Assembly: GCA_036924285.1 (NCBI GenBank)
Contig: JAYKYS010000002.1
Span: 37,494,501 to 37,558,500, forward strand
Length of the DNA stretch: 64,000 nucleotides
Source: Asterella californica
Lineage: Eukaryota; Streptophyta; Marchantiopsida; Marchantiales; Aytoniaceae
Reading direction: 5' to 3'
Numbering within the stretch: the first letter of the stretch is position 1; each line of letters opens with the position of its first letter. A program made the translations under genes and the position numbers. This document shows positions 20,707 through 31,338 of this stretch, piece by piece. The notes below the pieces were generated by a model. The model searched no databases and was not told the DNA's origin. It worked only from the letters and a program-made list of their open reading frames with translations.

Positions 20707-22225
20707 TGTCGTGATGTGAATCATTTCACATAGTAAATAATTCACCTCTTTGTCATGAGTTAGTCTCATCGCACTGATCATTGTTGTCGCGTTACTTGAC
20801 GACTGCATGTTATACTTCTACTCCGACACTTGAGTCTTAGAAGTTAGCTCAATATTGTTTCTAGTTCTTTATGCATATGTTTGACACCTTTGCATATGGT
20901 GTTAACACTATTATGTTATATTTTTCGAGTCATAGTAGGTTGATAGTATGTTATTTATCTTGTTCAAGCATTCATACGCTTGTGCAAGTGATTTCATATT
21001 TGTCTATGATGTTCAAAATACATAACTTAAGTTTACCATGTTGATAGATTTTAAGCTCATGGGTTGTACTTACATGTCATCCATGCATGCTTTCTAGCTT
21101 ATTTAAGTTATCTTTCAAGGTTACGTGTCATTTTACATGTCTTCGCAAGAAGTATAAAGTTTACGCTGGCACTTTAGAGGCTTGACGTGGTAACTTATGT
21201 GTGAAATTAAGTTACGACGTGGATTGGGACACAAAAGGACAGGAAAATGGAGCTATGAACTCCCATTCATCCATTTTTGTCTTATGTGAAACTCTAAACT
21301 TAGAAGCAGGGGTCTTAAGTAGAGTTTGAGCTTTTGGTAGAGACATTGGAAAATATGAGAACACAAGAAGATAGAGCTCGTCGTGCCAGTCATTGTCAGC
21401 GAAAGTTTTGATCGATTTGGAGGAATAAAGAAGGAGTTACGCCAATTTGAAGTTCGGATTAGGTCAAAATTGTAACACAATTGATGATTTTGGGATTTTG
21501 GATGTCAATTGCAGTAGAATAGAGATAATCGCTTCAAACCTTCGTGGTTGCGCTCACTGTTAGCAGAGCTACGACTATCCAAAACGTTTCATGTCATTTG
21601 AGTGAGTGAGTTATCCAGGACGACCGCTGAAGCAGAAGGGGTCTGAAAAGCTCTCAATTTAGAGCAACAACTTCAGAGCTCGAGATCTAGAGAACTGTGT
21701 ACAACCAGCAAGTCAAATTTCACAGGGATGTTCAGCGTGCTGTTGACTCCAAATCCTGTAAGAATCATCGAAAGTTATCAAACCAGTTCTCTTTTCTAGG
21801 TCAAAGTAACTATCTGGGTATTAGAAATTGTCGTAATTTCCTCACTCAGAATGTTTTTGCCCACATCTCAGTGCTCAGATTTGATCTCAAGCTGAAAGTT
21901 CGTATGCGTGTTCAGTAAGGCCTCATTTACATGTAGGAGAAGTTTTGAAGTCTAAGTTATCATATGTTTCTTATTCTTAAGTGATAAAGTTCATCGTGTG
22001 ACCTTATTACAACTAGTTAGTCCTGATTTTCGCTTTCTGAACATATAAGAGGACCAAACAGACCTGTGTGAGTGTTTATAGTGTCACTTTACGACTTGAA
22101 GCCTATCTCTTGAGTAAAAAACCACAGCTAGAAGCCCAACACCTTCCTAGGTAGACGTATCCAGTCTTCACGATCGTATCACAACTAGAAGGTTTCGCCC
22201 TTCCCAAGAAACTCTCACCACGACA
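20707..22225 (+). repeat. Element A 3' LTR
   Basis: 1519 bp, TGTCGTGATG...CACGACA. Its end matches 1-323 and much of it resembles the D LTR. The right flank starts TCGA. Confidence 0.88.
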
Positions 22226-22579
22226 TCGATATTTGATAAAATATATATTATAGTCATAAAATTATATATAATATGACATTCATCGATTATCAATGATGAA
22301 CGTATAATACCCACTAATAACAAACGGTACTCGCTAATGAGTTCTTCTTCACAACCCTCTGTCACGAAATCTCTATTGATGATGACATCGAGGAAGCTAA
22401 AGTTTGATATTGATGTCATGTCAACCAACGTAAGAACTAAGAGAGTATCATAAATATGATGAATTCAAGTAACCTCATGAGTCAGTGTGTAGTCACTTGT
22501 CTTGAAGTACAAGTACAGGTACAAGTACGTACTCTTGTACCGTGTGTTGATATGAAGTACAAGAGTAGCATCAATCTTG
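22226..22579. other. AT-rich spacer between element A and the LINE
   Basis: Contains low-complexity AT stretches (22230-22280) and a run of short GTACAAGTAC-type repeats near 22505-22560. No gene seen; it may be degraded LINE sequence. Confidence 0.5.
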
Positions 22580-22931
22580 AGCCTCAATCTTCTTTGTTAG
22601 CAGTTCTACGTCTAGCTAGGTACCTTACTCCTATCTCGGTCCAGCAAAGTCAATGTAGAAGCTCATTGTCTTCATTTGTGATCTCGAGACCGATACTTAT
22701 TGTAGGAAGATACCACTTCACATTATTTCTACACTCGTCATCGTGCACGAAGAGCCAAAAGTTACCTCCACTCTCTTCTAACCACTGTTGGATCTCTCCT
22801 CATAGATCAAGCAGACATTATTGAGGAAGTCCATCAATTCTCTTCCCAATTGTACTATCTATCTTCTGAAACACCAGAAAATGTTCAAGACCTTAATACT
22901 ATCTTGCATACTGTTCTCAACCAAGTTACGG
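22580..22931 (+). pseudogene. LINE ORF2 fragment 1 (upstream of RT)
   Basis: Across frames it reads TSHYFYTRHRARRAKSYL, then SLLIDQADIIEEVHQF and QLYYLSSETPENVQDL. This is the segment before the RT domain of plant L1-type ORF2 (FFH...R..N.I..L....G..., then I......FY..LY). The reading continues at about 24593 after a solo LTR. Confidence 0.7.
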
Positions 22932-24549
22932 TATTGTATCAGATTTTACGTAAAAGTTGTCCATGAAAATGCAAGGTTCCTGGTTGTGGAGATGTTGTGT
23001 GCTGAACAAGGGAAGAGAAAGAGCAACAACCAGGAGAACAAGCTTCGCAAGATATACAAACTCTCACTATATATACACTTTCGTTACTTCTCTCTATGAA
23101 CACAAAACTTAGAAACAGACCAAAGTGATATGTAATTTGCACCCAACCTCCTAAACCAAGTCCTCGAACCCAAGTCTAGGTCCAAAACTACCGAAGAGTA
23201 GCTCAAAGCAAAAGAAATATTCATTTGCTAACGAAAGCTTTTCAACAATAACACACGATTTATACCTTGATTCATAACACTTTCATGTACAAGCTTCTAG
23301 TAAAAGCTAGTTACTAAACTGAGACTCTCATAAGTCCAAAACGACAAAAATCATAATGAACAAATCAAAGAAGACCTAAATGAGAACTTTCTCTTTTCGA
23401 CAAACGGTCTTCAGATATCGATAGGATCTTCCTTCCTGACTCCATTAGCTCTAAGAACCTTTAGATTTGACTCTCGATAGCCAAGGTATTTCTAATTTTT
23501 GGTCGCAAGTGATCGAACCTCCAAAATCTCCACCCTCCGGTTTATAATTATGTACATTCGTAAAACGGATCGTCTTATGATATCTGTCTTCTCTTACAAG
23601 TAGATCTGACTATCTAGATCTCATTGACACTCCCAAACAAGCTGTTTGGAGTTCCTCTCATCAAGAACAGTGAGAAATTTAGTCACAAAAAGTAGAAAAT
23701 TGACATAAATTGATCTCCTGCGACTCAACTTCACTCACCATGTCCAACACAACAGTCCAATCCACATGCAGTATTCACTTATGCGTAAATGAAGACTTCG
23801 TGATCGCATAAGCACCAAGATCGAAGAGCTTGGTCAACCTATCATGACGAACAATCCAACTTCAGATCCCAGACGAACAAAAATCTGACGTAATCATTTC
23901 TTTGCGAGTCAATTTCCCTCACATTTTCTAAATCCATAAAACTTTATATCGTCTTCAATTTCTCGAAGAACTCGTCGTTTTGATCTCGATCAATCCAAGG
24001 ACAACAAGTTTAGACTCTAGAATGATCTGAATGGTCCAACTTTTCCTTGCATGTCATTGAAGCACCCCCAATTTCTCTTCTCTATGTCTCAATTTCTCCT
24101 AGAACACACAACACGATCTACTTCTTCATGAACCATCTTTTCTTATGCTTAGCCTGCACAGACCTGAACCTAATGACACATTGTGCTCATGCACTAGACC
24201 TCATAATCCTCCAAACCGTCTGTCGATTAAATCCCAGTACGCTAGTTCACAATACATACGTTTAACTTTGATCATCATCAAGCAGCCCTCTTAATATAGC
24301 ACCAAGATGTAGAAATACCCAAGAAACGTCGATAAGTTGGGATTTAGCTTGATTTTCTCATCTTTCAAATCTTATAACTTCATCAGTAAGCATCCAAATG
24401 AAGTAAATGAAATGCTCATGAGAAGCTTACAACGAGCTCTACCACTTGGTGCTTTGACAGTCGAGATCCGAAGAAGATCAAAAGTTTATATTTCTCTCCA
24501 TGAACATTTTTGGAGTGAAAATAAGTAGCAATCCGTCCACAACACGACA
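22932..24549 (+). repeat. Solo LTR E1 in the LINE
   Basis: 1618 bp, diverged partner of E2 (24892-26573). Starts TATTGTATCAGATTTT, ends AACACGACA, flanked by ACGG on both sides (22928-22931, 24550-24553). The start is explained from TGTCGTGTCGG by C/T and G/A changes. Coding frames within it look like chance. Confidence 0.7.
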
Positions 24550-24891
24550 ACGGCAGTAAAAAGACAAATGCTAATAGACTACTCTTGTAACGACGAGATT
24601 TATCAAACTCTTTCAGAGATATCACAAAAAGAAGTCACCTGGCTTGGATGACAATAACACAGAAGCTCTGTTAGCTCTCTTACTTTTCCTTAGTCAACAC
24701 TATTACCAAGTTATTCAAGACTATTGGGAAGCTAGGTCGTTCTCGGGTGAATTCCTAGAGAGAATCATCATACTTGTTCCCAAGATTATCACCCCTTCCT
24801 CTCTTATCAACTGACACCCACTGACGTTAATTACCACCCATTACAAGGTTGTTGTCAAGCTCATTGCTACTAGATCGCATATGCTCTATGT
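24550..24891 (+). pseudogene. LINE ORF2 fragment 2 (RT start)
   Basis: Reads EIYQTLSEIS, KKSPGLDDNN, then FLERIIILVPKIITPSSLIN and THYKVVVKLIATR. These match the LINE RT motifs KSPGPDG, LIPK and RPISLLN..YKI..K.LA.R. Stops and a shift are present. It lies between two solo LTRs and joins fragment 1 on the left and fragment 3 on the right. Confidence 0.8.
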
Positions 24892-26573
24892 TATCGTGTC
24901 GGATTTTTCGTGAAGGATGTCTAGGAAAACGTGAGGTTCTTGGCTGTGGAGATGTAGTAGCTGAACAAAGACAAGAAGGAGAGAAACAAGCATGAAAACG
25001 AACGTCATAATATATACCAACTCTCAACGTATATACATTGCCGGTTCTTTCTCCCTAAGAACACAAAATTAAGAAATAGATCAAAACAGTCTATAATCTG
25101 CTTCAAAACCTCCTAAAACGAGTCTCCGAGTCTCAACCTAGACCCAAAATCACCGAAGCGTAGCTCAAAGTAAGAGAACAAAAAGAGCTGCACCAACATC
25201 ACACGATTGAAATCCAAGTCCAAACAACGTCCATGTACAAACCCTTAGCTAAAGCTAGCTACCACAAGCTATACATAACCAACTAGAACTCTAACGAACT
25301 AAAAAAAAATGAAAACCATAACAAAAGAACCGAAAAAGATCTATCTGAGAATTTTCTCCTTTTGCTGAACGGTCTTCAAATGTCGATAGGGTCTTCTTCT
25401 CTGATTCCATTGGCCCAAAAAACCTTCAGATCCAACTCTCGACAGTCGAGATATCATCAATTTTTAATCGCAGGGTATCGAACTTCCAAAAACTCATCCT
25501 TACGGCTTAAAATCACGCACAACGTCCAAACGGATCATCCGATCTGATATCCGTCTTCTTTGGTAGATAATCTAGTTACCCTAAACCCAACAAGACTCCA
25601 AACAAGTCGTGTGGAGTTCTCTTCGCAAAACCACGCAAGAAATTTGGTCGCAGGACGTAAAAAAACTGACGTAAATCGACTCACTGCAGCTCAAACTTAC
25701 TAACCACAACCAACCCAACAATCCAATTCACACGGTCTTCTCTTGTGCGTAAGTGAAGACTCCTTGATCGCTTAGACATCAAGAAAGAAGAGCTTGGCTC
25801 ACCGATCGTGAAGAACAACTCAATCTCAAGTAGTAGACGACGAAAAACTGACGTAAGCGCTTCCTTGCGAGTCAATTTCACTCAAAACTCTCAAATCGCC
25901 TGATGAAACTTCGTATGGTCTTCAATTTCCTGAAGAACTATGTGTTCTGATCTTGATGGATCCAAGGACAACAAGTTTGGACTCAGGAACGGTCCAAATG
26001 ATCTAACTCTCCTTCATAGGTCATTGAAGCACTCCAAAAGCCTCTCATGTGTCTCAATTTCTCTTAGAACACACTCCCCGATTCGTCTCTTCACGAACCG
26101 TCTTAACCAACGCATAGCCTGCAGATATCTGAACCCAATGACACCTTGCGCGCATGCATTAGACTTCTCAATTCTCCAAACCGTCTGTCGATAGATCGTA
26201 AAAATAAGCTAACCCCTTAAGCTGCCCCCTTATATCAGTCGCGGTACGTACAAGTTTCTCAGATAATGAGCTAGTAGGCCCATTGCATCCTTAGTATAGC
26301 GCCAAGAGCCTCAAATACCCAGTCAACAATAGTAAGTTAGGGCCTTGCTTGATTTTCTCTTCTTTCGAATCTCGTAACTTCTCCACTAGACGTCCAAATG
26401 AAGTAGACGAAGTACCCATGGGAAGCTGATAACGATCTCTACCTATCGATGTAATGAAAATGAAGATCCGAAGTTGTGCAAATGTCTCATTTTAGTCCCA
26501 TGAGTGTCTTTGGAACGATAATGATAAGTATCAAAAACAGATTTTCAAGTAAGAGCCAATCCACGACACGACA
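24892..26573 (+). repeat. Solo LTR E2 in the LINE
   Basis: 1682 bp. Starts TATCGTGTCGG, ends CCACGACACGACA; the ends form an inverted repeat (TGTCGTGTCG). Flanks ATGT (24888-24891) and ACGT (26574-26577), a 4-bp duplication with one transition. Same orientation as E1. Confidence 0.7.
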
Positions 26574-27105
26574 ACGTACAAATCATTATGTATATTCACC
26601 TCTTTCATCTTTCTTTGGAAGAGGTAAAATATACAAACATTTAATTTAGTAACTAACCCTTCTTGCTGGAAGGATTAGATATTAAATTAGATTATGCGTA
26701 AGTTAATTGTATTCTATAGCTGGTCGCACTTGTACCTTCTGAAGCGCGACAGACGAGTCAAGACTTACGGTTTATCTCCTGCTCTTCTCGTGTTTCTAGA
26801 CAGGTTTCAGAGTTTGTTTAGAAATCGAATATTTTTAGCAGAAGTTAATCAGTCAACAAATCAGTCAAATGGGTCAACTTTTTGTCCGTCATATCTCTTG
26901 TGAACTAATCAAATCTCTTTTGATTATTAATCCTCCTTAGTATCCCGTTCAGTGAACATGCATGTTTAACATAGTTTTTCGTCCTTCTACTTTCTTTATC
27001 GAATCATTGTATTTTATCACCTATCTTCTCGCTTGGACTCTTTTCTCTCCTTGGCATTCCTACACTTTGGATGTATATTTAGGTTAGCTCTCCTCTTGGC
27101 TCGTC
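26574..27105. other. Unassigned DNA between solo LTR E2 and LINE fragment 3
   Basis: Starts with an imperfect inverted repeat at about 26589-26642 (ATGTATATT.CACCTCTTT against its complement). The normal LINE would need only about 15 codons here, so this is probably another small insertion. No gene seen. Confidence 0.4.
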
Positions 27106-29480
27106 TTGTAACGATCCAACAACAAAGGTTTGTTCGAGGGAGATCTATACATAACTGTATTTTGCTGTTAAACTACACATAACCTTTTACGACAGGAACG
27201 GAAGGTTACTGCATTTCTACTGTTGGATTACAAAAAAGCTTACAACCTGCTCTCTTACAACTATTTTTGGTGACTTCTTTTACCGCTTGGGTTTGGGACT
27301 TCTTTTGTACAATTGGTGGCGAGTCACACTGAAGGTGCCAGAGTCCAAGTCCATGTTAACGGAGCACTAACGGATACGTTCACAGTCCAGCACGGAGTTC
27401 GTCACGGGTGCTCACTGGCCCTCTGCTGTTTGCTCTTTCCACTGTATCATTCATTTTACACATACACAAAGTATCAGCGCTGAGACACCTCAAGGTACTT
27501 AAAGTTCTTTTCTACCTTGGCTGTGGATGTCTCGTGTTTCGCTGACAACACTTCACTATATCTAAAGCTTGATTCCTCCTCCTTGGACTGTCTACGAGGA
27601 CTACTCGCCATCATCGACTCTGCCACAGGTGCGCGGGTTAATCTTCATAAATGCAAACTGCTTCTTCTTGAGCAATATCGCACCCACTCCATGGCTGCAC
27701 ACTACTCCTTTTCAGCTCTTAGACAGGCATGAACTGACACGAGATTTGGACACCCCTATTGCCTCTGAACTTCAACCGTCTTCTGTCTTCAGAAGCTACA
27801 TGCCAGGCTCCACACTCTTTCCTCTCAAACTTTTGAAGTTTGAAACTATAATTACCTTCGGTTCCTTTTACAGGGCATGACCGTTTTCAGTCTCTCTACC
27901 ACAGACTTTAAGCTGTCGCAACTCAAGCTTATTAAAGAGCATTACGGCTTTTCGTCTGGGGTACTAACAGGAACGGTCGACCCAAGATCCCCTTGTCCGC
28001 TTGGACAACGCTGTCATAGTTACCGCATTTTGGTGGTATGGATCTTTTTCATCTTCCTTTCTTTCAGACTGCCCTTCACTATCAGCATGCTACTGCCCTG
28101 CTATCCTCCCGTCCCAGCTCTCTTCGCTCTGGCCTTATCTTTTCGCCTTCTTCTGGGCTCGCCGCTTATCTTTCCCTTTATTTGCTCGTAATCTCCTACT
28201 GCACGTATTCGAGGTTCATCTAGCGCTACGCGCATTCTTTGCGCCTGACTGCTTATTTCTTCTACCTTTATCTTTGTTTACCTGTCTACCCTACTTTATC
28301 CCATGGTCTTGCTTTACTAGGTAAAGGACAGTTTTTGCCCCCCACTCAAATTTCGCCCATTTATCTTGCTCTCGTTCAATTGGGGATTACCTGTCTTCAC
28401 ACTCTCTTCTCTTCTCCTCTTCGTCCCGCCTAGCTCTCACTTCCTCCCCTCTGCTTTCACCTCTGTTATCCCTTCATGCTACGTTCCGTTTGTCTACCGA
28501 TTTCTACTAGACTAACCCTGAGCATTGGCTGCTCCTCAGCGCTCACGCTCCTTCTTCGATTGCTTCCTTTCATCTATACCTGTGGTCCAGCTTTACACTC
28601 ATTATTTGTCCATTTACGGTTTGCACATTACTCCCGTCTTAACGCTCGTTGGGGCCTGGACTGGACATCCCTTGATTGGGATCTCCTTTGGAAAACCATT
28701 TGGTCTTCACTTCTGCATCGACGAGACGTTACGATTATCTGACGCCTCTTGAACAAGGCATTTTTATCGTCACGTGCGTTGAAACGGTTCTCAAAATTGG
28801 ACAGACTTCTGCGGCCTGTCACTCATCACCGAAGACATCTCTCATGTCTTTCTTCAGTGCTTAGCTCGCCATGCACTTTGAACCGCCTTTTGGCTTTCTC
28901 TTCCCAGAACTCGCGCACGCCCTTCACCTTGTTCATGCGGAAGACCCTCTGCCTATGCCCTTACAGCAGCTACTCAATTTTCCTACCCCTCTGCAGCATA
29001 CTGCGCTTCTCACTCTTGCCTTCTTTTGGCGTGTTTCCTGGACCCACCGTTGTCAATGGCATTTTGAACATTGGCCCTTCTTCCTTCTCCTTAGCCCTTG
29101 CTTTCCTTGCTCTCCACCACCTCCAGCTTCTTCAGTGCAACCCAACCGTTCATGCGCCCATTATTATGCAGGTTAACGGGCTCCTGGCACATCGCACCGG
29201 CTCCACTTGCCTTCAGCTTTGCGATCGGTTTCTTAGCTCTATGTTTCACTTTCTCTTCCTTTCGTGCTTGTATTCAATAGACCGGTCACACTGGACAGCT
29301 CCCTCCTATCTTGCTAGACCTTCTAGTTTGGGAGCTCGTGTGTGTTTAGCTGGTTGCTCCTTCTTGCTTCTGACTTGCTTCACTAGATCTGTTCCGTCTG
29401 TCGCGACTTGCAGCTTCTTTCTGTGTATCCTTTTGTCACATCTTATAAATAAAGCTTTCGGGTGTACCGCCACCCTTCTT
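27106..29480 (+). pseudogene. LINE ORF2 fragment 3 (RT core to C-terminal zinc domain)
   Basis: Reads QQRFVRGRSIHN, DYKKAYN, VQHGVRHGCSLAPLLFAL across frames. The RT catalytic box is VSCFADNTSLYL (FADD in active LINEs), followed by LRGLLAIIDSATGARVNLHKCK. Farther on are ARWGLDWTSLDWDLLWKTIW and EDISHVFLQC, the C-terminal zinc-binding region. The frame changes many times and the second catalytic Asp is Asn, so it is dead. The 3' end is near an AATAAA at about 29448; no clear poly-A tail. Confidence 0.85.
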
Positions 29481-30134
29481 TTTAAAGAAGAAGAGCCGCT
29501 TCCGATATGACAAGCCCAAAGTACGACCAAAACTTCTTTCTATTAAAATAAGTGATTTTCCCACTTTTGATCTCCTCTCCGTTACGTGACAAAAGCGCAC
29601 CAATTGGGGGAAGTTTCGGTCTCCATTTGGCGCTTTACTGTCGCACTTCAGGTATAGTCATGGATAACTCTAATAGCATCCCCACCGGGCTCGCTAATAT
29701 TCCGGAATTAATTTGAATATCGGAAGGTGAAAAGTAGCGCGGCGAAAACGCCTGTTTTGAAACAGTGTCTGTTATGCATGCTAGAGCTATTTCGGGTAAG
29801 TTATTCAAATACTCACCTTCCCTCAAAGCTCGCGGATTCAAACAGGCTGAGGATCCTGCTTGAATCTATGGAGCTAAATAATGGACCAAAGATAATCCAT
29901 CATTTAGCGTCCGCTACTTTGGAGTGGCGTCTGGCGAGTCCCCTGCAAATGTCTATATACTGTAGAAAACGGTGAGAAACATTCAATTCGAGAATAGTAT
30001 GGCGTTTGGCCACACGATTGGGTTGTTCTAAGATAGTAACTATTTTGTCCTTTCATACATAACTGTAAGGATATCAATCAGTGACCCGTTATGCATAAAC
30101 TTTCTGATGACTGCCGACAGGCAGTACCAGGCTG
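29481..30134. other. Intergenic, nothing recognised
   Basis: No convincing exon or repeat seen on either strand. Confidence 0.4.
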
Positions 30135-30275
30135 TTTGCCACCCATCCGCCCGGGACGGCGTGAGTCCGTGTGCCAGGAGGAGCTCATGCAGTGAAAAGG
30201 CAGCAGCTTCCGGTTGCACAAAGCCTCACAGAGGAAGAGGCCTAAAAAGGAACCACGCAAAACAAAGAAGAATAA
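30135..30275 (+). repeat. Old SINE copy
   Basis: Diverged relative of the SINE at 54954-55103. Shared blocks: CCATCCGCC, a B-box relic GGCGTGAGTCCG, GGCAGCAGC..CCGG.TGCA.AAAGCC.CACAG, and AGAGGCCTAAAAA followed by an A-rich tail. Confidence 0.6.
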
Positions 30276-31338
30276 AATTTTCTCGTGAAATTCGTTAGAA
30301 AGATTGACTGCGCAATATCCGATTAGTGTCCATGGTATCAATGAATGTTATTTAAAAAGACGATAGAAGAGATACAGTTCTTTTCCATTGTGTACTTCCC
30401 ATATTCTTTGAGAGTCCACGGTAAGTTAGCAGATAGAAACACTCAACATTACCGTACATGCTGAAAGTTTCCTTACATTGTGAAAGTTCGGCAATGAGTA
30501 GTCTCTTGCTACTTACTTGCACGAAGAATGTCGGTTGAAAAATCTTGTAAGATGTTCAAAGAGCCAGATGGATGATAGCGGTACGTACCATATTACTGTG
30601 ATCAACCTTAACGCTTATATTGCCACCATTTGGGACGTGGACTGCATGGATTCTCATCATCTTTCTTTTTCTTCCGCACTCTGACTCTGAGCTTGACTCA
30701 TGAACGCTTCAGTAATAGGATATTCATGACATTAGAGTCACCGTAACTTTGCTCTCCATAGCCAGCTCATATTGGAAAATAAGCGACGGGAGAATTCTCT
30801 GTGTGGTAATTTTCAAACATGAGATTTTGCTTAGTTCATTCCCGCGGGTCCGGGGGGGGAACGCCTTGCCGTCTCCACAAATCAGGAAGCTTTCTCTGCA
30901 TGCCCAGAATAGTTCAGCAAACTACAATATATAAATGCATAGGTACGTTGCTCCTTGATTCCGCACAGGAGTAAAATCCAGTCTGAAGTAAGCATTACAT
31001 CACACCTGTAGAATCACTCTTACTGGACATAATACATACTATCCGAGAGTACAGAAGGAAAGGGGAACGGTGATGCAAATGACCTGTCTGGTCGACAGTC
31101 AATGTTCATTTGAAATGGATCCCTTGCTGCTTACATCCTCATAATCGTGCTCTACAGGTGCAGGAAGGGATAAATTGTGATACAAACTTCTAAACTTACT
31201 TTGTTACACACCTCCATGAGGAGAGCAGGGTGAAAGCTGAGGAGCGACACTGACCTTTTGCTTCTGCAAATGGTCAGTGTATTATACTCGAACACTCTAT
31301 GTAGGAGTAATTGATCTGCTCGGTCACTCTGCTAGCAG
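30276..31338. other. Intergenic, probable 3' region of the ARM/TPR gene
   Basis: Nothing coding recognised. The 3' UTR of the minus-strand gene ending at 31339 should lie at its right end. Confidence 0.4.

Larger units (their letters stand above)
1..22225 (+). mobile_element. Element A: old, decayed Ty3/gypsy retrotransposon with nested insertions
   Basis: This is the outermost element of the left nest. Its 5' LTR is cut by the window edge (1-323 visible) and its 3' LTR is 20707-22225. The internal part codes on the + strand for gag, zinc knuckle, protease, RT, RNase H and integrase, all broken by stops and frameshifts. It is interrupted by element C (1945-9572) and by copia element B (13753-20346). 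Removing both leaves about 9 kb, close to the 8.7 kb of its intact relative D (37769-46477), and the protein relics align to D in order. Its left target duplication lies outside the window. Confidence 0.9.

Noticed and set aside
22932..26573. E1 and E2 as the two LTRs of one short retrotransposon.
   Set aside because: The 342 bp between them encode LINE RT continuous with the flanking LINE, and each copy has its own 4-bp duplication.
28001..29510. Long overlapping + strand ORFs rich in Leu, Ser and Phe.
   Set aside because: They are alternate frames of the decayed LINE ORF2; the meaningful frame changes repeatedly.
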